Shown here: piece by piece, positions 8,413-15,450 of the stretch | Layout of the letters: every line of letters begins with the position of its first letter | How positions within the stretch are numbered: position 1 is the first letter of the stretch | Virus record (IMG/VR): IMGVR_UViG_3300036978_000388 | Coordinates: 1-29,245 of that record | Length of the DNA: 29,245 bases | Origin: a virus | Strand: one strand, 5' to 3' | Notes under the pieces: generated by a model | What the model saw: the letters and a program-made list of their open reading frames with translations, nothing else | The model's database searches: none | Told to the model about the DNA's origin: nothing | Translations under genes and position numbers: made by a program

Positions 8413-9140
8413 TAATTAGTTGGTTTTGAGTTTGGTGATTGACCATCTATTCCTTCTGCACTAACATCTGATTTAAGATTAAAATATGTAGATAATAATT
8501 TCTTCGATGTTAGTTCAAGAGTCTGTTGTTCTAAGTATCCAGGAAGGGGAAACTCTTTGTCCAAAGGATTTTTACAAATCTCTTCAGTAGTGTATTCTGG
8601 AGTTCCACATCCACATTCTGGATACATTATTTCATTTTCAACATCTTCTTCAAATAAAGCTACAAATCTAATTGCTTTAAGTAAAGGATTGTTTACATAT
8701 AAATATCCATTAGATATCCAATAGTATTCTTCTTTCTTAATTACAGGAAGCTTTAATAAATTGATGTATCTGTTGATAGTTATTTCTTTTAATTTCTTTC
8801 CTAGACCACTCATAGCATTAATAGAATAAACTCCTTGTATTACATATTGGTAATTACCTTCTGATATACGTGGAAGTTTAAATTTAGTTCTAGATATAGA
8901 GCAAGGATCAACATAGTTACAACATTCAGAGATAGATACTTCTATCATCTCTAAACAAGGAATAGTAGTGAATAGTGTATCAGTTGCCCAAAGTTTTCTA
9001 AGATTGGTTTCTCTCTTTATTAATAATAAAGCATTGTTTCTTATCTCAGATGCAATTGCTCTATCTGTTATTAATGAGTCAGTAGAAAGTATCTTGTGGA
9101 CACTTCTAACATCTGATACTAATTTTCTTAATGTTGCCAT
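8412..9140 (-). CDS. Conserved crAss-like virion/tail connector protein
   Basis: The 242-residue N-terminus (M-A-T-L-R-K-L-V-S-D-V-R-S-V-H-K-I-L-S-T-D, then I-T-D-R-A-I-A-S-E-I-R-N-N-A-L-L-L-I-K-R-E) is one I associate with a conserved structural gene of crAss-like phages, placed between ring proteins and muzzle. Cys pairs recur: E-C-C-N-Y-V-D-P-C near residue 68 and E-C-G-C-G near 175. The helical start followed by a beta-rich middle suits an adaptor that packs against a ring. Its stop overlaps the next start (TAATG), and 2 bases separate it from the upstream phosphoesterase gene. Which numbered ring or hub protein it matches in crAss001 I cannot say. Confidence 0.65.
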   Translation of the reverse strand: MATLRKLVSDVRSVHKILSTDSLITDRAIASEIRNNALLLIKRETNLRKLWATDTLFTTIPCLEMIEVSISECCNYVDPCSISRTKFKLPRISEGNYQYVIQGVYSINAMSGLGKKLKEITINRYINLLKLPVIKKEEYYWISNGYLYVNNPLLKAIRFVALFEEDVENEIMYPECGCGTPEYTTEEICKNPLDKEFPLPGYLEQQTLELTSKKLLSTYFNLKSDVSAEGIDGQSPNSKPTN

Positions 9141-9142
9141 AA

Positions 9143-10357
9143 TTATATTCGAGTTTCAAACTCTGCTATTTTACCTAGATTAAGATCATAGACTAAAGCA
9201 AGAGCAGCACGTACTGAATGTACGAAGTTATTATCTAAGTGCCATCTATCAGTTCCTGAAAGACTAGGCATTTGTTGTATTCTCACTCCCTTAACCTCTT
9301 TAGCCATATAGTGATGTTTATCACCTGTATGAACTTCTCTGTAAACAGCATCACCAAATTGGTGACTATATTTAGGATGTGTTGCAAATAATAATGGTAA
9401 GTCTTCTAACTTACAATTACCATGGTGCCATCCAATAAATGTATTTCCTAATGTCAAACCTTTAATAACACTATGTTCTCTTATAAACTCTACATCTTCT
9501 ACATCTTTAAAGAATACATCTAATGCATGAGCTAAGTAAAAAGATTTAGTTCTGTCATGATTTCCTTGTACCAATACCACCTTTACAGTGCTAGAATGTT
9601 TTCTTAATATGTTGATTGTATCTACAAGAATAGCAAATCCTACTTCATACTCATCAGCATAATCCATTATAGTATCTTGTGGAGTACCATTTGTAGTTTG
9701 ATGTTGATAGTTATCAGTATGGAAGTAATCATTTGATATAGGAAGAACAACAGTGTTTATATTGTAACAAGCTTCCACTTTATCAATCAAAGACTGAGCC
9801 ACAGTAACATATCTTAAAGCTCTTGTTGTCACATCATTATCACCATCTACTGTTCTCTTAGCTAAATGATAATCAGATATAGAGATTTCTACATCTACGT
9901 AGTCTTTACTATTAGTACGATCTACTTTGGTGATTGATACATTATTTGGTTTGTAGTTTTCTAAAAACTTAGCAAAGTCTTCAGGAGAGTAATCTTTTGC
10001 TTCTTTTCTTTTTGAAAAGATTGAGGAAGTAAACCTCCCACTTGGTAACATCTTAGACCAGTAGTTGGTTATGATGTATTTATCTAAATTTATTTTATGT
10101 AGCTTAGCTAGTTCAATATCATCTTTAGGTTCGAAGTCTGTAACTATTGTACTTTCTATTGTTCCTTTCTCAACATTCACTTTACGTTCTTCTGCAAAGT
10201 TTTTAACCACATCTTCATTATCTTTTTCTTTAAGTTCTTTCATGAGTTCATTGACCTCAAATTCACTTATCCCTAGTTTCTCAGCATAGAATTTTTTACT
10301 TTTCTTCTGACTTAACAACTCTTCTAATCGGTTTAACAAACTTTGATTTTCAGACAT
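9143..10357 (-). CDS. Calcineurin-like metallophosphoesterase with N-terminal helix-turn-helix
   Basis: The protein has 404 residues. Residues about 18-42 (K-K-F-Y-A-E-K-L-G-I-S-E-F-E-V-N-E-L) look like a helix-turn-helix. The catalytic domain has the metal-binding motifs of the calcineurin/Mre11-type superfamily: D-Y-H near residue 159, N-D-Y-F-H where GD-x2-D is usual, G-N-H-D-R near 264, G-W-H-H-G-N near 311, and G-D-K-H-H near 345 in place of G-H-x-H. A two-metal phosphodiesterase or nuclease acting on nucleic acid is the likely activity; the substrate is unknown. It is the first gene after a double terminator and has its own promoter-like site 28 bases upstream, so it heads the tail-ring/muzzle operon. 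Such phosphoesterases occur in many crAss-like genomes. Confidence 0.85.
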   Translation of the reverse strand: MSENQSLLNRLEELLSQKKSKKFYAEKLGISEFEVNELMKELKEKDNEDVVKNFAEERKVNVEKGTIESTIVTDFEPKDDIELAKLHKINLDKYIITNYWSKMLPSGRFTSSIFSKRKEAKDYSPEDFAKFLENYKPNNVSITKVDRTNSKDYVDVEISISDYHLAKRTVDGDNDVTTRALRYVTVAQSLIDKVEACYNINTVVLPISNDYFHTDNYQHQTTNGTPQDTIMDYADEYEVGFAILVDTINILRKHSSTVKVVLVQGNHDRTKSFYLAHALDVFFKDVEDVEFIREHSVIKGLTLGNTFIGWHHGNCKLEDLPLLFATHPKYSHQFGDAVYREVHTGDKHHYMAKEVKGVRIQQMPSLSGTDRWHLDNNFVHSVRAALALVYDLNLGKIAEFETRI

Positions 10358-10368
10358 ATGTACTTATA

Positions 10369-10460
10369 TTAGTTAAAAATATTGTAAAGATAAATAATAG
10401 TTTTCATATATTCCAAATAATTTTAGTTAGAGATGTAATTATTTATAACTAAAATAGTTA
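10369..10460. promoter_or_regulatory. Repeated TAGTTA motif with a perfect palindrome
   Basis: The motif TTAGTTA occurs at 10369-10375 and at 10423-10429. An inverted repeat TAACTA-aaa-TAGTTA lies at 10446-10460. Copies flank and overlap the candidate promoter at 10385-10417, so they could be operator half-sites. In such AT-rich DNA chance remains plausible. Confidence 0.25.
10385..10417 (-). promoter_or_regulatory. Candidate Bacteroidota-type promoter for the metallophosphoesterase operon
   Basis: On the minus strand, TTTG (10417-10414) is followed after 21 bases by TATCTTTA (10392-10385). The Bacteroidota consensus is TTTG, 17-23 bases, TAnnTTTG, so seven of eight bases of the -7 element match. 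Transcription would start about 20 bases before the ATG at 10357. It lies immediately downstream of a strong terminator, where a new promoter is expected. Confidence 0.45.
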
Positions 10461-10496
10461 GAAACAAAAACTCCTAGCGATAAATATCACTAGGAG
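10461..10496 (-). terminator. Intrinsic terminator of the fibre-gene operon
   Basis: CTCCTAG (10471-10477) pairs with CTAGGAG (10490-10496), and the stem continues after one mismatch with GAT/ATC. On the minus strand the stem is followed by TTTTTGTTT (10470-10462). It lies about 40 bases after the stop of the last fibre gene (10536), which gives the classic rho-independent layout. Confidence 0.8.
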
Positions 10497-10526
10497 AAAT
10501 CTTGTAAAACCAACAAAACAAGATTT
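10497..10526 (-). other. Second hairpin abutting the terminator
   Basis: AAATCTTGT (10497-10505) and ACAAGATTT (10518-10526) form a perfect 9-bp stem with a 12-base loop. It lies between the stop codon of the 10536 gene and the intrinsic terminator, with no spacer before the terminator stem. On the + strand it is followed by a T run, so it could also act in the opposite direction. Confidence 0.65.
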
Positions 10527-10535
10527 TTTATTGTT

Positions 10536-10874
10536 TTAAGGTATTGTAGTAGTCGTAGTTGTTGTTGATACAACTGTTGTTGTTGTTGTGGTAGTAGGAG
10601 CAGCTGTTGTTGTTGTTGTGGTTGTTGGTGCTACTGTTGTTGTAGTAGTAGTTGTAGATTCTAATAAAATATCTACATAGTTTACACACACCCCATTTGA
10701 TTTCACCCTAACGGTTGTTGTATAATCAGGAACTAAAGCAGAAGGATATCCTGCTAATAATGAGGCTTTACTCACTCCTGATTCAAAAGCTGCTGTAAAT
10801 CCATCTAGATTTGAATACAGGTTGAAGGGACCTGAATCAGCCCCAGCAACTGTTAATGTTATTAATACTGTCAT
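10536..10874 (-). CDS. Small beta-domain protein with a poly-Thr C-terminal tail
   Basis: The protein has 112 residues. Residues 1-72 form a small beta domain (V-L-I-T-L-T-V-A-G-A-D-S-G-P-F-N-L-Y-S, later G-V-S-K-A-S-L-L-A-G-Y, V-R-V-K-S-N-G-V-C). It is paralogous to the N-terminus of the 206-1075 protein, and I know the motif from Bacteroidota phage fibre regions. Residues 73-112 are three Thr runs separated by A-P, A-A-P and V-V-S, ending in Ile-Pro. It is the last gene of the fibre operon, 18 bases after the preceding gene, with a terminator directly behind it. The role is probably virion surface decoration or a spare module; no enzymatic feature is visible. Confidence 0.8.
   Translation of the reverse strand: MTVLITLTVAGADSGPFNLYSNLDGFTAAFESGVSKASLLAGYPSALVPDYTTTVRVKSNGVCVNYVDILLESTTTTTTTVAPTTTTTTTAAPTTTTTTTVVSTTTTTTTIP
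10541..10660 (-). repeat. Poly-Thr codon repeat (C-terminal tail)
   Basis: Near-perfect ACN repeats make up the last third of the small beta-domain gene. The repeat is in frame and runs up to the Ile-Pro-stop. Confidence 0.85.
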
Positions 10875-10892
10875 AATATTATTGATTTTAAA

Positions 10893-12011
10893 TTAAGGTG
10901 TACAAGGACCTATTATAAGTATTGCTACACCACCTGCGTCTACTGTATTTGAAAATGCACAGAAAGGATCACTAACAATACCAGAAGGAACTACAAGTGA
11001 CTGAGGATTACCACTACAATCAATATAATTTACTGTTCCACCACCCTCTATTGTACCATCTGCAACGAATTCAATACATGGACCAAAAGTGGTAGTTGTT
11101 GTTGTAGTAGTTGCTGGTGTACAATCACCACCTAAAATTATTGACCATTGATTACTTGGTTGTGTTGGAGGAGTTACACTTTGTGCACAAACTACAGTTG
11201 ATGAATCATTTAATGTTACGCTTTGAGAACCAGCAGTACAATCAATATAATCAAAATTTATATTTTGTGGAAATAAACTAGCTAATGTAAATTCAGTACA
11301 TGTAATTGGTTCACCACAACTTGAACTAACAAGAGTTATAGTAATACCTGGATCTGGAGTTACTGTATCTTCTAGTGCACAGAAAGTATAAGCTGGACCA
11401 CCAGCATATTCATATGATTGAGGATTTCCATCACAATCAGTATAATCAATAAATCCTAATCCACCAATTGCTTCATAAGTTACACATAACTGTAACGGAG
11501 GAAATGTAGTGCTTGTTGTAGTAGTACTACTTGTAGATGTACTAGTAGAAGTTGATGTTGATGTTGATGTTGACGTACTAGTAGAAGTGCTTGTACTTGT
11601 TGATGTACTAGAACTACTTGTAGTAGTGGTAGTAGGAACAGCAGTGGTAGTTGTACTAGTTGTTGAACTACTACTAGTAGTGGTAGTTGTAGGCTGTAGT
11701 GTGGTAGTAGTAGTGGTTGTTACAGGAAGTGTAGTAGTAGTAGTTGTTGTAGGACAACATATACCTAATTGATTATATATGTTATTTACATCTTCAGTTA
11801 TAAGCATAACATCTTCTGTAATATTTATTATTTCTTCTGTAAGAATATCAACATTAGCTTTAACACTGCATATGATGGCATCAAACTTACTAAGAATAGT
11901 ATTTAATCCATCACATGTATTCACGTCTGTACAAGGAAGTGGAGTGCCATCATATGTGACAGCACTCGTTCCTAATATTGTTGTGTTATTTACTTGAGAG
12001 CAATTTCCCAT
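10893..12011 (-). CDS. Modular tail-fibre-type protein with long Thr/Ser stalk
   Basis: The protein has 372 residues. The N-terminal part (V-T-Y-D-G-T-P-L-P-C, D-G-L-N-T-I-L-S-K-F-D-A-I-I-C, then an I-T-E-D-V heptad-like stretch to residue 86) closely matches the start of the neighbouring 768-residue protein and is probably the virion-anchoring and coiled-coil region. Residues 86-169 are a Thr/Ser stalk including a long alternating Ser-Thr run. Three cysteine-bounded beta modules follow, each with Y-x-D-C and a final Cys (about 173-228, 230-298, 308-372), the last two separated by another Thr run. This fits a flexible fibre displaying repeated small domains. Seventeen bases separate it from the upstream gene. 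Confidence 0.85.
   Translation of the reverse strand: MGNCSQVNNTTILGTSAVTYDGTPLPCTDVNTCDGLNTILSKFDAIICSVKANVDILTEEIINITEDVMLITEDVNNIYNQLGICCPTTTTTTTLPVTTTTTTTLQPTTTTTSSSSTTSTTTTAVPTTTTTSSSSTSTSTSTSTSTSTSTSTSTSTSTSTSSTTTTSTTFPPLQLCVTYEAIGGLGFIDYTDCDGNPQSYEYAGGPAYTFCALEDTVTPDPGITITLVSSSCGEPITCTEFTLASLFPQNINFDYIDCTAGSQSVTLNDSSTVVCAQSVTPPTQPSNQWSIILGGDCTPATTTTTTTTFGPCIEFVADGTIEGGGTVNYIDCSGNPQSLVVPSGIVSDPFCAFSNTVDAGGVAILIIGPCTP
11504..11753 (-). repeat. Long Thr/Ser codon microsatellite (fibre stalk)
   Basis: About 250 bases of ACN and AGT/TCN codons, including a run of alternating Ser-Thr codons around 11545-11600. All units are multiples of three, so slippage or unequal recombination would change stalk length without a frameshift. 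Confidence 0.9.
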
Positions 12012-12028
12012 TTGTATTGATTTTTAAA

Positions 12029-14335
12029 TTAAGCTGGTGGACAATTTCCTATTAAAACTACTGATACAGTTCCAGTGGTGCCAGTTATTTGATTTACACA
12101 AATTACACCTGTATTACCTGGAGAAGCAGTATATGTTTGTTCTGGACCAACTACACAATTAATATAAGTAAATGTTCCTCCAGCTATACCACCATCAAAA
12201 GAATACTCTAAACAATCACTAAGAGTAGTAGTAGTAGTTGTAGTAGGTTCAACTGTGGTTGTAGTAGTTGTAGTACTCTCAGCATTACATATATACATAT
12301 CCCATGCACTTCCAGCTAAAGTTGCAGAATTATTTCCTGTTATTGTAATTGTAGTGAAAGAAGTGTCTGCTGTTACTTCAACATTTCCTCCTGTACCACT
12401 TTGTCCAGGACCTAATGAACCTGCAACAATATTAGGAGCTTCAGTTCTAAAATCACCACATCCATCAAGTAAATTCACTGTTGTGTTTGTAGAATTTGTT
12501 GTAATTGTGTAATATTCTGATACTCCTAATTGTCCAGAAACTCCTACTCCTGATACTACAAATTTTACTGCAGTTTGAGGAACACTATATGTTATTATAA
12601 ATGTGAAAGCTCCACCATTGTAATTTAAAAATATAGTTCCTCCAACTCCAACATCTCCAGCAAATTGTCCACCTACGCAATTAGTAAAAGAAGATTGAGG
12701 TACAGTAAGTAATGCAGATCCTGTATATGTTGTATCAATTACTAATCCAGACCCAAGTGTCATAGTTCCATTACCTGTAGTTCTATTTGGAAATCCTACA
12801 GGACCTGTATAACCAGCAGTACATGCTAATACATAAGCTGTAGTAGTTGTGGTTGTTGTAGGAATACATTCACCATTAACTAAACAAGGAGTTCCTAAAT
12901 TAACAACTTGACTCTGTATAACAGTTACTGTCTCATTATCTTTTACATATATTAATTCAAGAATAGGAATTACATTTGCTTTTAAACAATATGTATAAGT
13001 TCCTGCAACTGAAAAACTAGCAGGTGGATCTTGTCCAGCTAATTGTCCTTCACAACTAGCATCTTTCTCTGGCCATAAAAGAACTGTACCATTAAGAAAT
13101 GCCATTGTATTTCCTGTAGCATCATCAATATCATCTTGACTAATAATTATATCTACACAATTACAAGATAATGTAGTTGTAGTTGTTGTTGTAGGTGTTA
13201 TTGTAGTTGTGGTGGTAGTTGTTGGTTCTACATCACAACAAGGACTACCTGTTGAAATTTCAATATAGAAAGCTTGTTCTATACCATCAACTTCTCCTAA
13301 TGCAGTTATTCCTACAGACTGATCTACACAACCTAATGAGTAAACACCTGGTCTATCATATATATCAATATATGGATTAGTAAAACAATCATTATACAAC
13401 ACTGTAAGTTGACCATTATCTGTAGAAGCTAATGTTTCTGATAATATAGTGATCTCTGTATTAAAACAGTTACATAGAGCAGTTGTAGTAGTAGTTGTTG
13501 TAGGAGATGGACATGCTCCATCAATACAATTTGCACCTACCGAAATAGTTACAAGCTCATTAGTAGCTGATGCACAACATCCACAAACTTGAACTGTTTC
13601 AAAAGGATCTATAACAATCACTTCATTAACTATACCATTACAATCAGTGTAAGTTACAATTTGTAAATTACTATCCCCATTATATATTGTAATACATTCA
13701 CAAGCATAAGATGTAGTGGTGGTTGTAGTAGTAGGTGCTATAGTGGTAGTTGTGGTAGTTGTTGGACCACAAGGACCATTTGGTGTCACTATAACAGTTC
13801 CAGGAACAGTTAGAGGACTATCTGTTTCAACACAAATATTTGTTTCTCCTGGCAATAATACAATTGCTTCTTGGTCTCCTGTAATACAATCAGTAATAAT
13901 AATAGCTACTGCCTCAGTTCCTGTATTATCTAATGAGAAGCTTTCACAAGGAGCTGCTGTAGTGGTAGTAGATGTAGTGGTTGCAGAACAACACTCATCT
14001 AATATATTGTATATATTAATTATATCACCATTAATAGTAATCACTTGATTAGTAATATTAGTAACTTGATTATTTAAATAGTTTATCTGTGTTAATAAAT
14101 TACAAATAATCTCATCTATCTTCTGTAAGATTACATTCAACGTATCACATGGTTCAGCCACTATACATGGAAGTACAGGACCATCATATACAATAGTGCT
14201 AGATGCAGTTAAATGCGTTGAGCATGGATTGTTGTTATTACAACCACCGTTAGTGATTGTAGAACTACATCCACAAGGTGTATTCAAAACTACGTCTGTA
14301 CAGCAAGGATTTACTGGTAAAAAAGGATATGCCAT
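12029..14335 (-). CDS. Large modular tail-fibre-type protein, six modules joined by poly-Thr linkers
   Basis: The protein has 768 residues. The N-terminus contains V-L-N-T-P-C-G-C, V-Y-D-G-P-V-L-P-C and L-N-V-I-L-Q-K-I-D-E-I-I-C, followed by an I-T-N-Q-V coiled-coil-like stretch to about 117, as in the next gene. Poly-Thr linkers near residues 117-125, 188-208, 277-285, 368-390, 490-499 and 685-703 divide the rest into six modules. Several modules share the plan Cys, beta strands, Y-x-D/N-C, hydrophobic strands, G-x-C. The 500-684 module is larger, Gly/Asn/Thr-rich and resembles a beta-sandwich. No enzyme motif is visible. The likely role is receptor contact or particle adhesion at the virion surface. 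Repeated modules make it prone to domain gain and loss. Confidence 0.85.
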   Translation of the reverse strand: MAYPFLPVNPCCTDVVLNTPCGCSSTITNGGCNNNNPCSTHLTASSTIVYDGPVLPCIVAEPCDTLNVILQKIDEIICNLLTQINYLNNQVTNITNQVITINGDIINIYNILDECCSATTTSTTTTAAPCESFSLDNTGTEAVAIIITDCITGDQEAIVLLPGETNICVETDSPLTVPGTVIVTPNGPCGPTTTTTTTIAPTTTTTTTSYACECITIYNGDSNLQIVTYTDCNGIVNEVIVIDPFETVQVCGCCASATNELVTISVGANCIDGACPSPTTTTTTTALCNCFNTEITILSETLASTDNGQLTVLYNDCFTNPYIDIYDRPGVYSLGCVDQSVGITALGEVDGIEQAFYIEISTGSPCCDVEPTTTTTTTITPTTTTTTTLSCNCVDIIISQDDIDDATGNTMAFLNGTVLLWPEKDASCEGQLAGQDPPASFSVAGTYTYCLKANVIPILELIYVKDNETVTVIQSQVVNLGTPCLVNGECIPTTTTTTTAYVLACTAGYTGPVGFPNRTTGNGTMTLGSGLVIDTTYTGSALLTVPQSSFTNCVGGQFAGDVGVGGTIFLNYNGGAFTFIITYSVPQTAVKFVVSGVGVSGQLGVSEYYTITTNSTNTTVNLLDGCGDFRTEAPNIVAGSLGPGQSGTGGNVEVTADTSFTTITITGNNSATLAGSAWDMYICNAESTTTTTTTVEPTTTTTTTLSDCLEYSFDGGIAGGTFTYINCVVGPEQTYTASPGNTGVICVNQITGTTGTVSVVLIGNCPPA

Positions 14336-14347
14336 CTTGATGATTTA

Positions 14348-15439
14348 TTAAGGTAAGTATATAATCCAATAAGCAGCGTTTACTGGTTGTATGTTTGTAT
14401 GAGGAAGTCCACCTCCATTATTTTGACAAGTTACATCAACATCTACTTCAACAGTAATTCCTGTTAAAGCAGCATCTGTAGTTCTAGTTGTAGGTACAGA
14501 TTGTCTACCACCATTACCATCTCCAGAAGAGTTAGTTACTCCTTGAAAAGTGTGAGAGTGTCCAGGATCTGTAACATCTGTTGAAACAACAGTTACTATA
14601 CCATGATTATGATCAGGCATTTCTTGAAGACTAAGAGTAACTTGATTCACTCCTGTTACACCTCCTAATGAATAATTAGGATTTCCAGAAACTGATGGAT
14701 CTACAGCAGGATTCATAGTTGGTCCAGGAACACCATTAATAGCACCAACAATAACTCTTCCTCTTAAATCAGGAGTTCCATTATTACCATTACATAAATA
14801 AATTTTATTCCAATCTCCAAGACCTGCTCCTGTAGAATCAAAGTTTGCTAAAGGGCCATAATAAGCTACAACACCATATGGAACCATTCTTGAACTATAT
14901 AATGATCCACTAGAAGTACCATCTATATAAGCTTGTATATAAGTATCTATATCATCAATACTAACGTATGTGTTAGGAAGACTAGCAAGAAGAAGAGTGA
15001 AATCAGTTTTTAATGTACATAGTGTATTAATAACAGCTTGTACAATAGCATGCGTATCTGATGAAGCTGTAACACCTGTTAAACATCCAATTGAATAATC
15101 AGCATTCAATATAGCAAGATCTGCATCAATAGCATCTACCTGTTCTTGAAGATCACAAGCAGCTTCTATAAGAGCTTTTGATATATCTACAATAGTAAGA
15201 TCTCCACATGTAGGAAGATATTGTTGTACAAGGTTACACACCACTGTATCACCAAGATCAATCTTCACTCCTGTACCATCTAATGTAGATGTAAGGAATG
15301 TAATTAATGATTGTTCTACAAATGATAATGAATCACCTGTTTGAATTCCTAAAACAGGAACATCTATTCCTGTATATTTAACACATCTGTCAGAGACAAT
15401 CTCTGTACATCCGTTATAACAATTTGAGCAATTGGACAT
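14348..15439 (-). CDS. Tail fibre with C-terminal phage tail-collar domain
   Basis: The protein has 363 residues. The N-terminus is Cys-rich (C-S-N-C-Y-N-G-C) and leads into R-C-V-K-Y-T-G-I-D-V-P-V-L-G-I-Q-T-G-D-S-L, a longer relative of the anchor domain in the next two genes. Residues about 105-190 are helical and may trimerise. From about 190 a tail-collar-type domain follows: Y-G-V-V-A-Y-Y-G-P, L-C-N-G-N-N-G-T-P-D-L-R-G-R-V-I-V-G, P-D-H-N-H-G, D-P-G-H-S-H and a final I-Q-P-V-N-A-A-Y-W-I-I-Y. The His-x-His motifs are typical of metal-binding, trimeric collar tips. It has no poly-Thr linker, unlike its neighbours. It is probably a receptor-binding fibre tip. Confidence 0.9.
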   Translation of the reverse strand: MSNCSNCYNGCTEIVSDRCVKYTGIDVPVLGIQTGDSLSFVEQSLITFLTSTLDGTGVKIDLGDTVVCNLVQQYLPTCGDLTIVDISKALIEAACDLQEQVDAIDADLAILNADYSIGCLTGVTASSDTHAIVQAVINTLCTLKTDFTLLLASLPNTYVSIDDIDTYIQAYIDGTSSGSLYSSRMVPYGVVAYYGPLANFDSTGAGLGDWNKIYLCNGNNGTPDLRGRVIVGAINGVPGPTMNPAVDPSVSGNPNYSLGGVTGVNQVTLSLQEMPDHNHGIVTVVSTDVTDPGHSHTFQGVTNSSGDGNGGRQSVPTTRTTDAALTGITVEVDVDVTCQNNGGGLPHTNIQPVNAAYWIIYLP

Positions 15440-15450
15440 AATTTTATTTA

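Noticed and set aside
10541-11753. CRISPR-like periodic repeats
   Set aside because: The periodicity comes from Thr/Ser codons in frame; there are no conserved repeat-spacer units.
11509-11772. Plus-strand ORF rich in Val and Asp
   Set aside because: It is the antisense reading of the Thr/Ser codon repeat (GTT/GTA runs) and has no independent coding sign.
13716-14048. Plus-strand ORF of 110 codons starting with Val runs
   Set aside because: Antisense of poly-Thr linkers and beta modules in the 768-residue fibre gene.
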